DNA of 64,000 bases from Roseibium sediminicola (GTDB lineage Bacteria; Pseudomonadota; Alphaproteobacteria; Rhizobiales; Stappiaceae). The stretch spans positions 1 through 64,000 of the forward strand of contig NZ_JALNMJ010000007.1 of the NCBI RefSeq assembly GCF_023156505.1, read 5' to 3'. Position 1 is the first letter of the stretch, and the number at the start of each line of letters is the position of its first letter. The translations under genes were made by a program, and so were the position numbers. Below the pieces are notes generated by a model. That model had not been told where the DNA came from, ran no database searches, and saw only the letters and a list, made by a program, of their open reading frames with translations. Positions 25,681 to 34,100 of the stretch are shown piece after piece.

Positions 25681-26750
25681 AAGCCGACGCGTTCCCAGCC
25701 AACTCAGGCAAGCCGATCCAGCTCGAGACCGTCTCACGCCTTTGGGGCGAGACGACTGCCGTCGATGCCCTGTCGATCGACATTCCGGCCGGTTCCTTCA
25801 CGGCCCTGCTTGGCCCCTCCGGCTGTGGCAAATCGACGACGTTGCGGATGATTGCCGGGCTGGAAAGCGTCAGTTCGGGAAGGATCCTGATCGGCGGCGA
25901 GGATGTCACCGGACGGCCGTCGTCGAAACGCGACCTGTCGATGGTGTTCCAGTCCTATGCCCTGTTTCCGCATTTGAGCGTGGCGGAGAACATCATCTTC
26001 GGGCTGAAAGTGCGCCGGGTGGCGCGCGGGGACCGGGACCAGCGCCTCAAAAAGGTGGCAGACCTTCTGGGTCTCAGCCAGCTGCTCGACCGCAAGCCTG
26101 GGCAATTGTCCGGCGGCCAGCAGCAACGTGTCGCGCTCGGCCGGGCGATCATCGGCGAAAAGCCGATCTGCCTGATGGACGAGCCGCTCTCCAACCTGGA
26201 CGCCAAGCTGCGCCATGAAATGCGTGTCGAGATCCGCGCCCTGCAGCAGCAGCTCGGCTTCACCATGGTTTATGTCACCCACGACCAGGTGGAAGCGATC
26301 ACCATGGCCGACCAGGTGGTGCTATTGAACAAGGGCCGGCTGGAGCAGGCAGCACCGCCACGCGAGCTTTACGAAAAGCCGGCCAACCCGTTCACGGCCC
26401 GTTTTATCGGAACGCCGCCGATGAACCTGTTTCCGGCCAACGCCTTCAAGAAACTCTCGACCGCGCCCGATTTCCAGCTCGGTGTCCGCCCCGAGGCCAT
26501 TCACCCTCACGATGGTGGGCCGCTCGTGGCGGATATCCGGACCGTCGAGTATCTGGGTGCTGACATTCTGGCGGATTGCGTCGTGGCCGGAACGTCCTTT
26601 CAGGTGCGCCTACCAACCGCAAAACCGGTGGCGCCCGGAGAGCGGATCGAGCTTGGGTTCGAGCCGGATGCCCTTCATGTCTTCGATGCCGATTCCGGCC
26701 GTCGCCGGGATGATCTTGTTGCCGAATTCGGAACGCTTTTGCGCTCCTGA
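25677..26750 (+). CDS. ugpC: CUT1 ABC transporter ATPase, UgpC-like
   Basis: 357 residues, GTG start overlapping the DeoR stop. Motifs: Walker A GPSGCGKSTTLRM, signature LSGGQQQRVALGRAI, Walker B ICLMDEPLSNLDAKLRHEM, H-loop YVTHDQVEAITM; a TOBE domain (LGVRPEAIHPHDGG) completes the MalK/UgpC type. It powers the transporter formed by the next three genes. Placement of the ATPase right after a DeoR regulator is common for glycerol-3-phosphate-type (ugp) operons in alphaproteobacteria. The substrate is uncertain because the operon ends with a keto-deoxygluconate-type kinase. Confidence 0.85.
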   Translation: MKADAFPANSGKPIQLETVSRLWGETTAVDALSIDIPAGSFTALLGPSGCGKSTTLRMIAGLESVSSGRILIGGEDVTGRPSSKRDLSMVFQSYALFPHLSVAENIIFGLKVRRVARGDRDQRLKKVADLLGLSQLLDRKPGQLSGGQQQRVALGRAIIGEKPICLMDEPLSNLDAKLRHEMRVEIRALQQQLGFTMVYVTHDQVEAITMADQVVLLNKGRLEQAAPPRELYEKPANPFTARFIGTPPMNLFPANAFKKLSTAPDFQLGVRPEAIHPHDGGPLVADIRTVEYLGADILADCVVAGTSFQVRLPTAKPVAPGERIELGFEPDALHVFDADSGRRRDDLVAEFGTLLRS

Positions 26751-26817
26751 CCAGCTGTGCGTGCCCGCGCAGACCAGCCGCTTTCATGCGGATGTTCAAA
26801 CCTTAGGGATGAAACTG

Positions 26818-28101
26818 ATGTTGAAGTCCACTTTTCTGAAAGCCGTTGCCGCGACGGCGCTTTCCTTTAGCACCTGGGCCTCTGCTCAGGCCGTTGATCT
26901 GCAATTCTATTTTCCGGTCGCCGTGGGCGGCAAGGCTGCCGAGACCATCCAGGAACTGACGGACGCCTATGTTGCCCAGAACCCGGATGTGACCATCGAC
27001 GCGGTCTATGCCGGTTCCTACCAGGACACCGTTGCCAAGGCGATCACCGCCTCGCGCGGCGGCAACCCGCCCCAGCTTTCCGTGATCCTGTCGGTCGACA
27101 TGTTCACGCTGATCGATGAAGACCTGATCATCCCGTTCGATGACTTCCTCACCACCGAGGAAGACAAGAAATGGGTTGATGGCTTCTACCCGGCCTTCAT
27201 GGAAAACAGCCAGACCGGCGGCAAGACCTACGGTATTCCGTTCCAGCGCTCCACGCCGGTTCTCTACTGGAACAAGGAAGCTTTCGAAGCCGCCGGCCTC
27301 GATCCGGACGTGGCTCCGGCCACCTGGGCTGAAATGGTCGAGTTCGGCAAGAAATTGACCAAGAAGGACGCCAGCGGCAACGTCACCCAATGGGGCGTAC
27401 GCATCCCGTCCTCCGGCTTCCCCTACTGGCTGTTCCAGGGCCTCGCGATCGAAAACGGCGCGACCCTGGCCAATGCCGAGGGCAACAAGACTCATTTCGA
27501 CGATCCGAAAGTGGTCGAGGCCCTGCAGTATCTTGTGGACCTCTCCACCAAGGACGAGGTCATGGCACCGGGCATCATCGAATGGGGCGCAACCCCGAAA
27601 GCCTTCTTCGAAGGCCAGACCGCGATGATGTGGACTTCCACCGGCAACCTGACCAACGTGCGGGACAATGCTCCGTTCAAGTTCGGGGTCGCCATGCTGC
27701 CGAAGAAGGAACAGCGCGGAGCTCCGACCGGCGGCGGCAATTTCTACCTGTTCAAGGGCGCGTCTGAAGAGCAGAGCAAGGCGGCCGTCAAGTTCGTGCA
27801 GTGGATCACCGCACCGGAACAGTCCGCCAAATGGACCATTGCCACCGGCTATGTCGCTCCGCGCGCCGAGACCTGGGAAACCGAGACGATGAAGGCCTAT
27901 ACCGCCGACTTCGCTCCGGCCCTCGTTGCCCGCGATCAGCTGGAATTCGCGAAAGCCGAGCTCTCCACCTATCAGAACCAGCGCGTCACCGGCATTTTCA
28001 ACGATGCCCTGGCCGCGGCCATCACCGGCAAGAAAGACGCCGCAACGGCCCTGAAGGAAGCTCAGAAACAGGCTGACGAGATCCTGGCGGAATACCGCTA
28101 G
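26818..28101 (+). CDS. ABC transporter substrate-binding protein, UgpB-like
   Basis: About 427 residues from ATG 26818, which has AGGGA 8 bases upstream; ATG 26809 overlaps that site and is less likely. The signal peptide ends WASAQA. The mature protein is a family 1 solute-binding protein (VDLQFYFPVAVGGKAAETIQ, YGIPFQRSTPVLYWNKEAFE, GAPTGGGNFYLFKGASEEQ). The RSTPVLYWN and GGGNFYLF motifs resemble UgpB of glycerol-3-phosphate/glycerophosphodiester importers. It is followed by a terminator-like hairpin before the permease genes. The ligand could be a glycerol phosphate ester or a sugar acid; the sequence alone does not settle this. Confidence 0.82.
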   Translation: MLKSTFLKAVAATALSFSTWASAQAVDLQFYFPVAVGGKAAETIQELTDAYVAQNPDVTIDAVYAGSYQDTVAKAITASRGGNPPQLSVILSVDMFTLIDEDLIIPFDDFLTTEEDKKWVDGFYPAFMENSQTGGKTYGIPFQRSTPVLYWNKEAFEAAGLDPDVAPATWAEMVEFGKKLTKKDASGNVTQWGVRIPSSGFPYWLFQGLAIENGATLANAEGNKTHFDDPKVVEALQYLVDLSTKDEVMAPGIIEWGATPKAFFEGQTAMMWTSTGNLTNVRDNAPFKFGVAMLPKKEQRGAPTGGGNFYLFKGASEEQSKAAVKFVQWITAPEQSAKWTIATGYVAPRAETWETETMKAYTADFAPALVARDQLEFAKAELSTYQNQRVTGIFNDALAAAITGKKDAATALKEAQKQADEILAEYR

Positions 28102-28113
28102 GATCTCTCAAAG

Positions 28114-28152
28114 GACGGCGCGCCGGCATCCCACCCCGACGCGCCGTCTTTT
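28114..28152 (+). terminator. Intrinsic terminator/attenuator after the UgpB-like gene
   Basis: GACGGCGCG (28114-28122) pairs perfectly with CGCGCCGTC (28140-28148), with a 17-base loop and TTTT after it. It separates the binding-protein gene from the permease genes of the same operon, so it probably sets their expression ratio. Confidence 0.85.
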
Positions 28153-28189
28153 CCCATTTGGTGCCCAGAACAACATCAAACCGGCAAAC

Positions 28190-29086
28190 GTGACACGCAT
28201 GCGGGATTTCACATTCAAACGCGACTGGATTTATGGCTGGCTGCTGCTGTTGCCGGCACTGGTGTTCCTGTTTGCCTTCACCCACATCCCGGCGGTTACG
28301 ACGTTCCTGAACAGCTTCTTCTCGACGCCGCGCGGGCGCCGTCCGGCCAAGTTCATCGGCGTTGACAATTACGAGCGCATGCTTGGCGATCCGGTGTTCT
28401 GGAAGGTGCTCTGGAACAATCTCTGGTACGCGCTTGGCACAATCCCGGTGTCCGTGGGCCTTGCCATCGTGATGGCACTCTGGGTCAACGAGAAGCTGAC
28501 CGGGCGCAGTTTTGTGCGCATGGCCTATTTCACGCCGACCGTGTTGCCGCTGATCGCCGTCGCCAATATCTGGATGTTCTTCTATACGCCCGGCTTCGGC
28601 CTGGTCGACCAGATCACCGGCGCCCTTTTTGGCTGGCCGGCGTCCAATTATCTCGGCAATCCGGACACGGCGCTGAACGCAATCATCGTGGTGACCATCT
28701 GGAAGGAAGCCGGGTTCTTCATGATCTTTTATCTGGCTGCCTTGCAGGCAATCCCTGTAACGCTGAAGGAGGCCGCGCAGATCGAAGGCGCCGGGCGCTG
28801 GACGATCTTCTGGCGGATCACCTTTCCGCTTTTGATGCCGACAACCCTGTTCGTCTGTGTCAACGCGGTGATCAATTCCTTCCGCCTGGTCGATCATATC
28901 TTCATCCTGACCGACGGCGGGCCGGACAACGCCTCCGCGCTGCTCCTGTTCTACATTTACGAAGTGGCGTTCCGCTTCTGGGAAACCGCCTATGGCGCGA
29001 CGCTGACCGTCGCCCTCCTGGTGCTCCTGTCGTTGCTTGCGATCGGCCAGTTCTTCTTCTTTGACCGCAAGGTGCATTACAAATGA
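28190..29086 (+). CDS. ugpA: CUT1 ABC transporter permease, UgpA-like
   Basis: 298 residues from GTG 28190 (ATG 28199 is the alternative; neither has a strong ribosome site). Six predicted helices, beginning IYGWLLLLPALVFLFAFTHI. The EAA loop is PVTLKEAAQIEGAGRWTIFW, and the segment LVDHIFILTDGGPDNASALL is characteristic of UgpA/MalF permeases. It pairs with the overlapping downstream permease (ATGA overlap). Confidence 0.85.
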   Translation: MTRMRDFTFKRDWIYGWLLLLPALVFLFAFTHIPAVTTFLNSFFSTPRGRRPAKFIGVDNYERMLGDPVFWKVLWNNLWYALGTIPVSVGLAIVMALWVNEKLTGRSFVRMAYFTPTVLPLIAVANIWMFFYTPGFGLVDQITGALFGWPASNYLGNPDTALNAIIVVTIWKEAGFFMIFYLAALQAIPVTLKEAAQIEGAGRWTIFWRITFPLLMPTTLFVCVNAVINSFRLVDHIFILTDGGPDNASALLLFYIYEVAFRFWETAYGATLTVALLVLLSLLAIGQFFFFDRKVHYK

Positions 29087-29904
29087 CCGGCACCGGCTTC
29101 GATCTCGACCGCCTCCTGAACACGCTCGCGGCCTGGGCGCTGGCGCTTTTGTGGGTGCTGCCGCTCGCCTATGCGGTCTGGACCGCGTTTCACCCGGCCG
29201 CCTTTGAAGCCCGCTTCGAGTTGCTTGCGCCGCTGACGCTGGACAATTTTGAAAAAGCTTCGAACGCGGCGCCGTTCGCACGCTATTTCCTGAACACGTT
29301 CCTGCTGGTGAGCCTGATCCTGGCCGGGCAGTTCTTTCTGTGCACACTGGCTGCCTTTGCCTTTGCCAGGTTCGAATTTCCAGGCCGAACTTTCCTCTTT
29401 ACGCTGGTGCTTTTGCAGCTCCTGGTGATGCCGGACATCCTGATGGTCGAGAACTATCAGACCATGCGGCTCCTCAATCTGGTCGACACGATCCCGGCGA
29501 TCGCGCTGCCCTATATCGCCTCTGGCTTCGGTATTTTTCTGCTGCGACAGACCTTCATGACCATTCCGCGCGAACTGGATGAAGCCGCGCGCGTTGAAGG
29601 CGCAAGCTTCCTGGGCGTCTTGTGGAAAGTCTATATCCCGCTCGCCAAGCCGACCTACCTGGCCTACGGCCTCGTTTCGGTCAGCCACCACTGGAACAAT
29701 TTCCTGTGGCCGCTGATCGTCACCAATTCGGTCGACACCCGGCCGGTGACCGTCGGCCTCAGCATCTTCTCGGCGATCGACAGCGGCGTCGAATGGTCGG
29801 TGATCAACGCGGCCACGCTGATGACCTCCGGGCCGCTCCTGATCGCGTTCTTGCTGTTCCAGCGGCAGTTCGTGCAGAGCTTCATGCGGGCCGGTATAAA
29901 ATAG
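29083..29904 (+). CDS. ugpE: CUT1 ABC transporter permease, UgpE-like
   Basis: 273 residues, overlapping the upstream permease by 4 bases. MalG/UgpE-type membrane helices (LAAWALALLWVLPLAYAVWT at the N-terminus) and the EAA loop PRELDEAARVEGASFLGVLW are present. SVSHHWNNFLWPLIVTNSVD and the C-terminus FQRQFVQSFMRAGIK match UgpE, which ends in a cytoplasmic tail contacting the ATPase. The operon then has a gap of about 200 bases before the kinase gene. Confidence 0.87.
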   Translation: MTGTGFDLDRLLNTLAAWALALLWVLPLAYAVWTAFHPAAFEARFELLAPLTLDNFEKASNAAPFARYFLNTFLLVSLILAGQFFLCTLAAFAFARFEFPGRTFLFTLVLLQLLVMPDILMVENYQTMRLLNLVDTIPAIALPYIASGFGIFLLRQTFMTIPRELDEAARVEGASFLGVLWKVYIPLAKPTYLAYGLVSVSHHWNNFLWPLIVTNSVDTRPVTVGLSIFSAIDSGVEWSVINAATLMTSGPLLIAFLLFQRQFVQSFMRAGIK

Positions 29905-30038
29905 CCGGAAAAAATTCTGAAAATCCGCAAATCCCCGGATTTCGAGGGATCTTGGAACCCGTCGTGGCTGGTCAAACCGCTTTGGCGGCCGAATTGCGTC
30001 TTTGGTCCGGTTTCTCATCTGAAATAAACTATGCTAAT

Positions 30039-30057
30039 GGATTTAAATCCCGGATTT
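30039..30057. promoter_or_regulatory. Overlapping palindromes upstream of the kinase gene
   Basis: GGATTTAAATCC (30039-30050) is a perfect 12-bp palindrome that overlaps AAATCCCGGATTT (30045-30057), itself symmetric. They lie 54-72 bases before the kinase start and could be operator sites for a promoter internal to the operon. Confidence 0.45.
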
Positions 30058-30110
30058 CTGCGGGGTTTCCGCCTTAAGTTTTTCCGGTCCGCAAGCCTCA
30101 GGAGCCCCCC

Positions 30111-31019
30111 GTGTCGACACAGTTTCTAGCCATTGGAGAATGCATGGTCGAAATGGCGCCGACAGGCGAGGGCACTTTCGCCATGGGCTTTGCCGGCGAC
30201 ACGCTGAATACGGCCTGGTACGCGCGCAAGTGTCTGCCGGCGAGCTGGACCGTCGGCTATTGCACGGCCGTCGGGGACGACAAGGTGTCCGACCAGATGC
30301 TGGCCTTTCTGGAGGGCGCGGGCATCGAGACATCCGCCATCCAGAAACGAGATGACCGTACCGTCGGGCTCTACATGATTCAGCTGAAGGACGGCGAACG
30401 CAGTTTTGCCTATTGGCGGTCGCAATCGGCGGCCCGTTGCCTGGCGTCCGACCGGGCGCATCTGGACAACGTGCTGGGCCGGGCCGGTCTCATTTATTTC
30501 AGCGGCATCACCCTGGCGATCCTGCCGGCCGAAGACCGGACCGCATTTCTGGAGGCCTTGCACAAGGCGCGAGCGGGTGGTGCCAAAGTGGCGTTCGATC
30601 CCAACTTGAGGCCGCGCCTGTGGGAGGATGCCGAGACCATGCGCGCGTGCGTCACCAAGGCAGCGGGCCTGTGCGATTTTGTCATGCCTTCCTTCGAGGA
30701 TGAGTTGGCGCATTTTTCCGATCCGACGCCGGATGCAAGCGCCGACCGGTATCTGGCCGCCGGCGCGGGCATGGTGGTGGTCAAGAACGGGCCGGAACAG
30801 GTCATCTGTGCCACGGAGGACCAACGTCAGTCATTCCAGCCAAAACCTGTCAGCGGCATAGTCGATACGACGGCGGCAGGTGACAGTTTCAATGCCGCCT
30901 TTCTGGCCGAGTATCTGGTCACGGGTGATATAGTCGCCAGCGTGGATGCGGGCGCAGGTCTTGCAGGGCGGGTGATCCAGCATCGGGGGGCGCTCGTGGA
31001 TGTCCTGGAACCTGCATAG
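30111..31019 (+). CDS. kdgK: PfkB family sugar kinase, probable 2-dehydro-3-deoxygluconokinase
   Basis: 302 residues, GTG start with AGGAG upstream. Ribokinase-fold motifs: [15 protein letters not shown] at the N-terminus, [14 protein letters not shown] (the GGD/N ribokinase signature 1 in KdgK form), [12 protein letters not shown], and [18 protein letters not shown] with the catalytic Asp of the GAGD motif. The combination of [11 protein letters not shown] and YFRxxSAA-type (YWRSQSAAR) motifs is characteristic of KDG kinases, which make KDPG for the Entner-Doudoroff aldolase. Its place behind a Ugp-like transporter suggests that the imported compound is a uronate or sugar-acid derivative, but this is inference. 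The gene ends exactly where an MCP fragment begins. Confidence 0.82.
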   Translation: MSTQFLAIGECMVEMAPTGEGTFAMGFAGDTLNTAWYARKCLPASWTVGYCTAVGDDKVSDQMLAFLEGAGIETSAIQKRDDRTVGLYMIQLKDGERSFAYWRSQSAARCLASDRAHLDNVLGRAGLIYFSGITLAILPAEDRTAFLEALHKARAGGAKVAFDPNLRPRLWEDAETMRACVTKAAGLCDFVMPSFEDELAHFSDPTPDASADRYLAAGAGMVVVKNGPEQVICATEDQRQSFQPKPVSGIVDTTAAGDSFNAAFLAEYLVTGDIVASVDAGAGLAGRVIQHRGALVDVLEPA

Positions 31020-31726
31020 GTCGCGCGGCCGGCGAGGCGGGACGCGGCTTCGCGGTCGTCGCCTCCGAGGTCAAGGAACTGGCCGAGCAGACCTCCAAGG
31101 CGACGGACGAGATTTCCGGCCGGATCACCGGCATTCAGACCTCGGTCAAGGATGCCGCCGGCGCGATCGAACACATTGCGGAAAAGGTTTCCGAGATCAA
31201 GACGCTGACCAGTTCGGTCGCCGGGGCCATCGAGGAACAGCGCGCCGCCAACCAGGAAATCGCCCGCTCGGCTCGTTCGGCCAGCGACAGCACCGGGGAA
31301 GCCGCGAATTCCATGTCGACGGTTTCCGGGGCGGTGATGCAGACGTCCGACGAAGCCGGTGCGGTGAACAACGCGTCCACCCTGGTCTCGGAAGCTAGCG
31401 ACAATCTCGCCGTCGAAGTCGAGAAATTCCTGGCGGACGTGACCAGGGATGTCGAAGACCGCCGCCGGGCATCGCGCAAGGCGATTTCCGAGGATGTCAC
31501 GATCACTTTCGCAACCGGGGCACGGCGTACGGCCCAGCTGATCGACGTCAGTATTTCCGGCGCGCAGATCCTGGACATGCACGACATTCCGGTCGGTGAG
31601 AAGATGACGCTCAATTTCCTCGATGGAACGGTGCTGCACGGCACGGTCGTCCGCGAAACCGGATCAGGCTGCGGCGTGGAATTCGCCGAACGGCTGCCGG
31701 ACGATCACATCCTGATCGCCGCCTGA
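31020..31726 (+). pseudogene. 5'-truncated methyl-accepting chemotaxis protein with C-terminal PilZ domain
   Basis: Directly after the kinase stop an open frame reads [20 protein letters not shown], the conserved tip of the MCP signalling hairpin. The descending coiled coil follows ([39 protein letters not shown]), then at about 31465-31726 a PilZ domain ([35 protein letters not shown]). The sensor, HAMP and ascending helix are absent and there is no start codon in frame before 31313. It is the 3' remnant of an MCP-PilZ gene cut by a rearrangement. A shorter PilZ protein starting at ATG 31313 is conceivable but lacks a ribosome site. Confidence 0.85.
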
Positions 31727-31755
31727 CGGGCACCGGCAAACAGCTGATGGACGAA

Positions 31756-31777
31756 GGGCGCCCTCGGGCGCCCTTTT
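31756..31777 (+). terminator. Intrinsic terminator after the MCP-PilZ remnant
   Basis: GGGCGCC (31756-31762) pairs with GGCGCCC (31767-31773) around CTCG and is followed by TTTTCTT. It may serve as the end of the kinase transcript. Confidence 0.85.
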
Positions 31778-31796
31778 CTTGTGACATTGCTTTTCC

Positions 31797-31929
31797 GTCT
31801 TCACCCCGGCCAAGCGAAGTGTGAGCCGGGACCGGGTAGCCACAGGTTCTGCCGGGAACAGTGCATTCCCCTCCGCAAGGCCCTGGCTCCCCGGTCCCGG
31901 ATCTTCGCTACGCTCCGTCCGGGATGACG
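31797..31929. repeat. Extragenic palindromic element, type A (copy 1)
   Basis: The left part (CCCCGGCCAAGCGAAGTGTG ... CCGGGACCGGG) is complementary to the right part (CCCGGTCCCGGA-type, then TCTTCGCTACGCTCCGTCCG). The same family recurs at 32963-33250 and, in partial form, at 51206-51324 and 62276-62391. Confidence 0.75.
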
Positions 31930-31998
31930 AGAGGAGACGTTAGGTGCGAAAAAAGCGCTGGTTGACGCCCTTTTCATGGCAGGCGTGACGCGGGAAGG

Positions 31999-32766
31999 TC
32001 AGTCCAGTGTCACGTTGTATTCGGCCTTCAGGGCCGCGACCTTGTCGGCGTTTTCGGCCATCCAGCTGTTGAAATCCTCGATCAGGGCCGGCTTGGTGGT
32101 GGTGCTGAGATAGTAGAAGTCGCGGGTGTGTTTGAGGTCCGGGTCGAAGGTCAGAGCGCCCGCTTCGCCCATCTGGTCCAGCTGGTGCTGGATCACCGAG
32201 ACATTGGCATAGGCGGCATCGATACGCCCGGCCAGGACCTGCTTGACCAGGCCGTCCAGAGCGCCGAGTTCGGAGAGTTCCACCGCGCCGGAATTGATTT
32301 CGTCGAGCCACGCCCAGGGTGTGAAACCGCGCACGGTGCCGAGTTTCTTGACAGAGCCCATGCCCTTGCCGACCTGCTCCGGCTTGACCGAGACGCCGTC
32401 GATATACTCGACCACGGCCTCGGAATAGGTGACGTTCTTGCCGTCCTTCAGGTCGGAGGACCAATAGGCATTGTCCGGATATTTGAGATCCACCTCACCG
32501 TCCACGAGCATGGACATCAGCCGCTTGATCGGAAAGGCCTTGTAGGTGACGGTGTGGCCGCGGTCCCCGGCCCAGGCATCCAGCACCGCTCGGCCGAAGC
32601 CGGAATATTCTCCGTTTTCGAACGTGTAATGCGGGTAGTAGGTCAGGTCTTCGACGCCGATGAGCACCTCATCGGCCAGTGCCGTGACCGGCGTCAAAGC
32701 CAGGGTTGCGGCGATTGTGACCTGCCTGGTGTATTTCTTTACGTGGACAAGTAAATCGTAAGCCAT
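31999..32766 (-). CDS. Orphan family 3 (amino-acid-type) solute-binding protein
   Basis: 255 residues from ATG 32766, with GAGGTG upstream; an in-frame extension to 32823 was rejected. The signal peptide ends TPVTALA. The mature part has the bacterial extracellular solute-binding family 3 pattern: YPHYTFENGEYSGFGRAVLD, FPIKRLMSMLVDGEVDLKYP, LGTVRGFTPWAWLDE, VLAGRIDAAYANVSVI. No permease or ATPase gene is adjacent, so it either works with a transporter elsewhere or acts as a sensor partner. It is flanked on both sides by copies of the same palindromic element. Confidence 0.8.
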   Translation of the reverse strand: MAYDLLVHVKKYTRQVTIAATLALTPVTALADEVLIGVEDLTYYPHYTFENGEYSGFGRAVLDAWAGDRGHTVTYKAFPIKRLMSMLVDGEVDLKYPDNAYWSSDLKDGKNVTYSEAVVEYIDGVSVKPEQVGKGMGSVKKLGTVRGFTPWAWLDEINSGAVELSELGALDGLVKQVLAGRIDAAYANVSVIQHQLDQMGEAGALTFDPDLKHTRDFYYLSTTTKPALIEDFNSWMAENADKVAALKAEYNVTLD

Positions 32767-33034
32767 ATTCACCTCATGTGTGAGTCGTGAGCGACTGACG
32801 TGGAAGCCTATGGGGCTCTCCATGAGGAAATATTAATGGAATAGCGCGTTTTTGGCTTTATTGTCTTGATTTGTTTGAAGCAATTTCAAAAATTATAGTT
32901 GTTGTTTTGTGAAATGTGCTGTTAGGTCTTGTGAAAAGTAGTTAGAGGCACGTTTAGAGTTTCGGTGTCGTCATCCCGGCCAAGCGAAGCGCGAGCCGGG
33001 ACCGGGGAGCCACCCAGTCTCGCAAATTGCCCTG

Positions 33035-33102
33035 GTGTGGTGAATTTTAAATTCGCCTCATTGTTGCAGCGACCATCGAAGCGAATTTCAAATTCACCAC
33101 AC
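33035..33102. repeat. Long hairpin 1 nested in the palindromic element
   Basis: The 22-base arm starting GTGTGGTGAATTTT (33035-33056) pairs with 33081-33102 with a single mismatch around a 24-base loop. The arms are AT-rich compared with the surrounding element. Confidence 0.85.
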
Positions 33103-33118
33103 TAGAAACATATGCTTG

Positions 33119-33194
33119 CTAGTCACCCTTTTGAATCTGAAGCTCGTTCCGAGTGTGCTGGGAAATAAGACGAACTTCAGATTCGGGTGACTAG
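33119..33194. repeat. Long hairpin 2 nested in the palindromic element
   Basis: The arm beginning CTAGTCACCC (33119-) and continuing GAATCTGAAG pairs with the arm ending GGGTGACTAG (-33194); one 4-base bulge (TTTT) and one mismatch over about 26 bp. It follows hairpin 1 after 16 bases. Confidence 0.85.
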
Positions 33195-33258
33195 GGTCTC
33201 GGCTCACCGGTCCCGGATCTTCGCTGCGCTCGTCCGGGATGATGACACCGATAGGAAG

Positions 33259-33286
33259 AAAGGCTGGCAGGGGACTGTCAGCCTTT
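33259..33286 (-). terminator. Terminator at the end of the iol operon
   Basis: AAAGGCTG (33259-33266) pairs with CAGCCTTT (33279-33286) with further CAG/CTG pairing inside; A/T runs on both sides. It lies just after the iolB stop on the minus strand. Confidence 0.7.
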
Positions 33287-33296
33287 TCTCTGTACC

Positions 33297-34100
33297 TCAC
33301 CCCGCATCCCGCTGGGCGATCCAGTCGTGATCCGGGTGGTTCTGGAAGCGCCACTTGCGCATGGGGCCGGCCATGACGTTGAGATAATACATCTCGTAGC
33401 CATAGGGCGCGCCGCAGGGGTGGTGGCCCTTGGGCACCAGGACGACGTCGCCGTCGGCGACCGCCATGGTCTCATCCAGTTCGCCGTCCTCGGTAAAGAC
33501 CCGCTGGAAGCCGAAACCCTGTTTCGGGTTCAGGCGGTGATAGTAGGTCTCTTCCAGATAGGTCATGTCCGGGAAATTGTCTTCATCGTGCCGGTGCGGC
33601 GGATAGGACGACCAGTTGCCCTGGGGGGTGAAGACCTCGGTCACCAGCAGGCTGTCGGCAATGTCGCTTTCCTCCATGGCGATCGGATGAATGTAGCGGG
33701 TATTGGCGCCCTTGCCACGTTCCACAAGTCCGATATCGGTGATTACCCGGGCTTCATGATTGCCCTTGCCCGGCGCCGTACAGACAGCAAGCACACAGTC
33801 GGTCGTTGCCGTCGCGGACCAGTTCGAGCCGTTGGGCACATAGACACAATGCGGTTTCTTGCGTTCAAAGACGCTCATGCGGTCGCCGAGCTCGCCAAAG
33901 CTCTTATCGGCGCCCGAGATCATCGCCTTGCCCTCGACCAGAACCAGGATGACTTCCGTGTCGCCAGTCTCTTCAGCGGCACTTTCGCCCGCACTCAGGT
34001 GATAGAGGCCGAAGCCGACATAGCCCCAATGCGCGCTTTGCGGCGTGATATCATGCACCTTACCGGAGGTGCCGGACGGTTTGACCAGGAGTTTGCTCAT
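33297..34100 (-). CDS. iolB: 5-deoxy-glucuronate isomerase IolB
   Basis: 267 residues, the normal IolB length. A bicupin fold is indicated by the metal-binding region [20 protein letters not shown] followed by [17 protein letters not shown] and [20 protein letters not shown]. It converts 5-deoxy-D-glucuronate to 2-deoxy-5-keto-D-gluconate, the fourth step of myo-inositol catabolism. It overlaps iolE by 4 bases and is the last gene of the leftward iol operon. Confidence 0.95.
   Translation of the reverse strand: MSKLLVKPSGTSGKVHDITPQSAHWGYVGFGLYHLSAGESAAEETGDTEVILVLVEGKAMISGADKSFGELGDRMSVFERKKPHCVYVPNGSNWSATATTDCVLAVCTAPGKGNHEARVITDIGLVERGKGANTRYIHPIAMEESDIADSLLVTEVFTPQGNWSSYPPHRHDEDNFPDMTYLEETYYHRLNPKQGFGFQRVFTEDGELDETMAVADGDVVLVPKGHHPCGAPYGYEMYYLNVMAGPMRKWRFQNHPDHDWIAQRDAG

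Larger units (their letters stand above)
32963..33250. repeat. Extragenic palindromic element, type A (copy 2), with nested hairpins
   Basis: Outer arms CGGTGTCGTCATCCCGG (32963-) and CCGGGATGATGACACCG (-33250) match the type A element at 31797-31929, but the centre is about twice as long and holds two further long hairpins (33035-33102 and 33119-33194). The gap 32767-33296 contains no gene. Confidence 0.78.

Noticed and set aside
33035-33194. CRISPR-like array
   Set aside because: The repeats are inverted pairs rather than regularly spaced direct repeats, and there are no spacers or cas genes.
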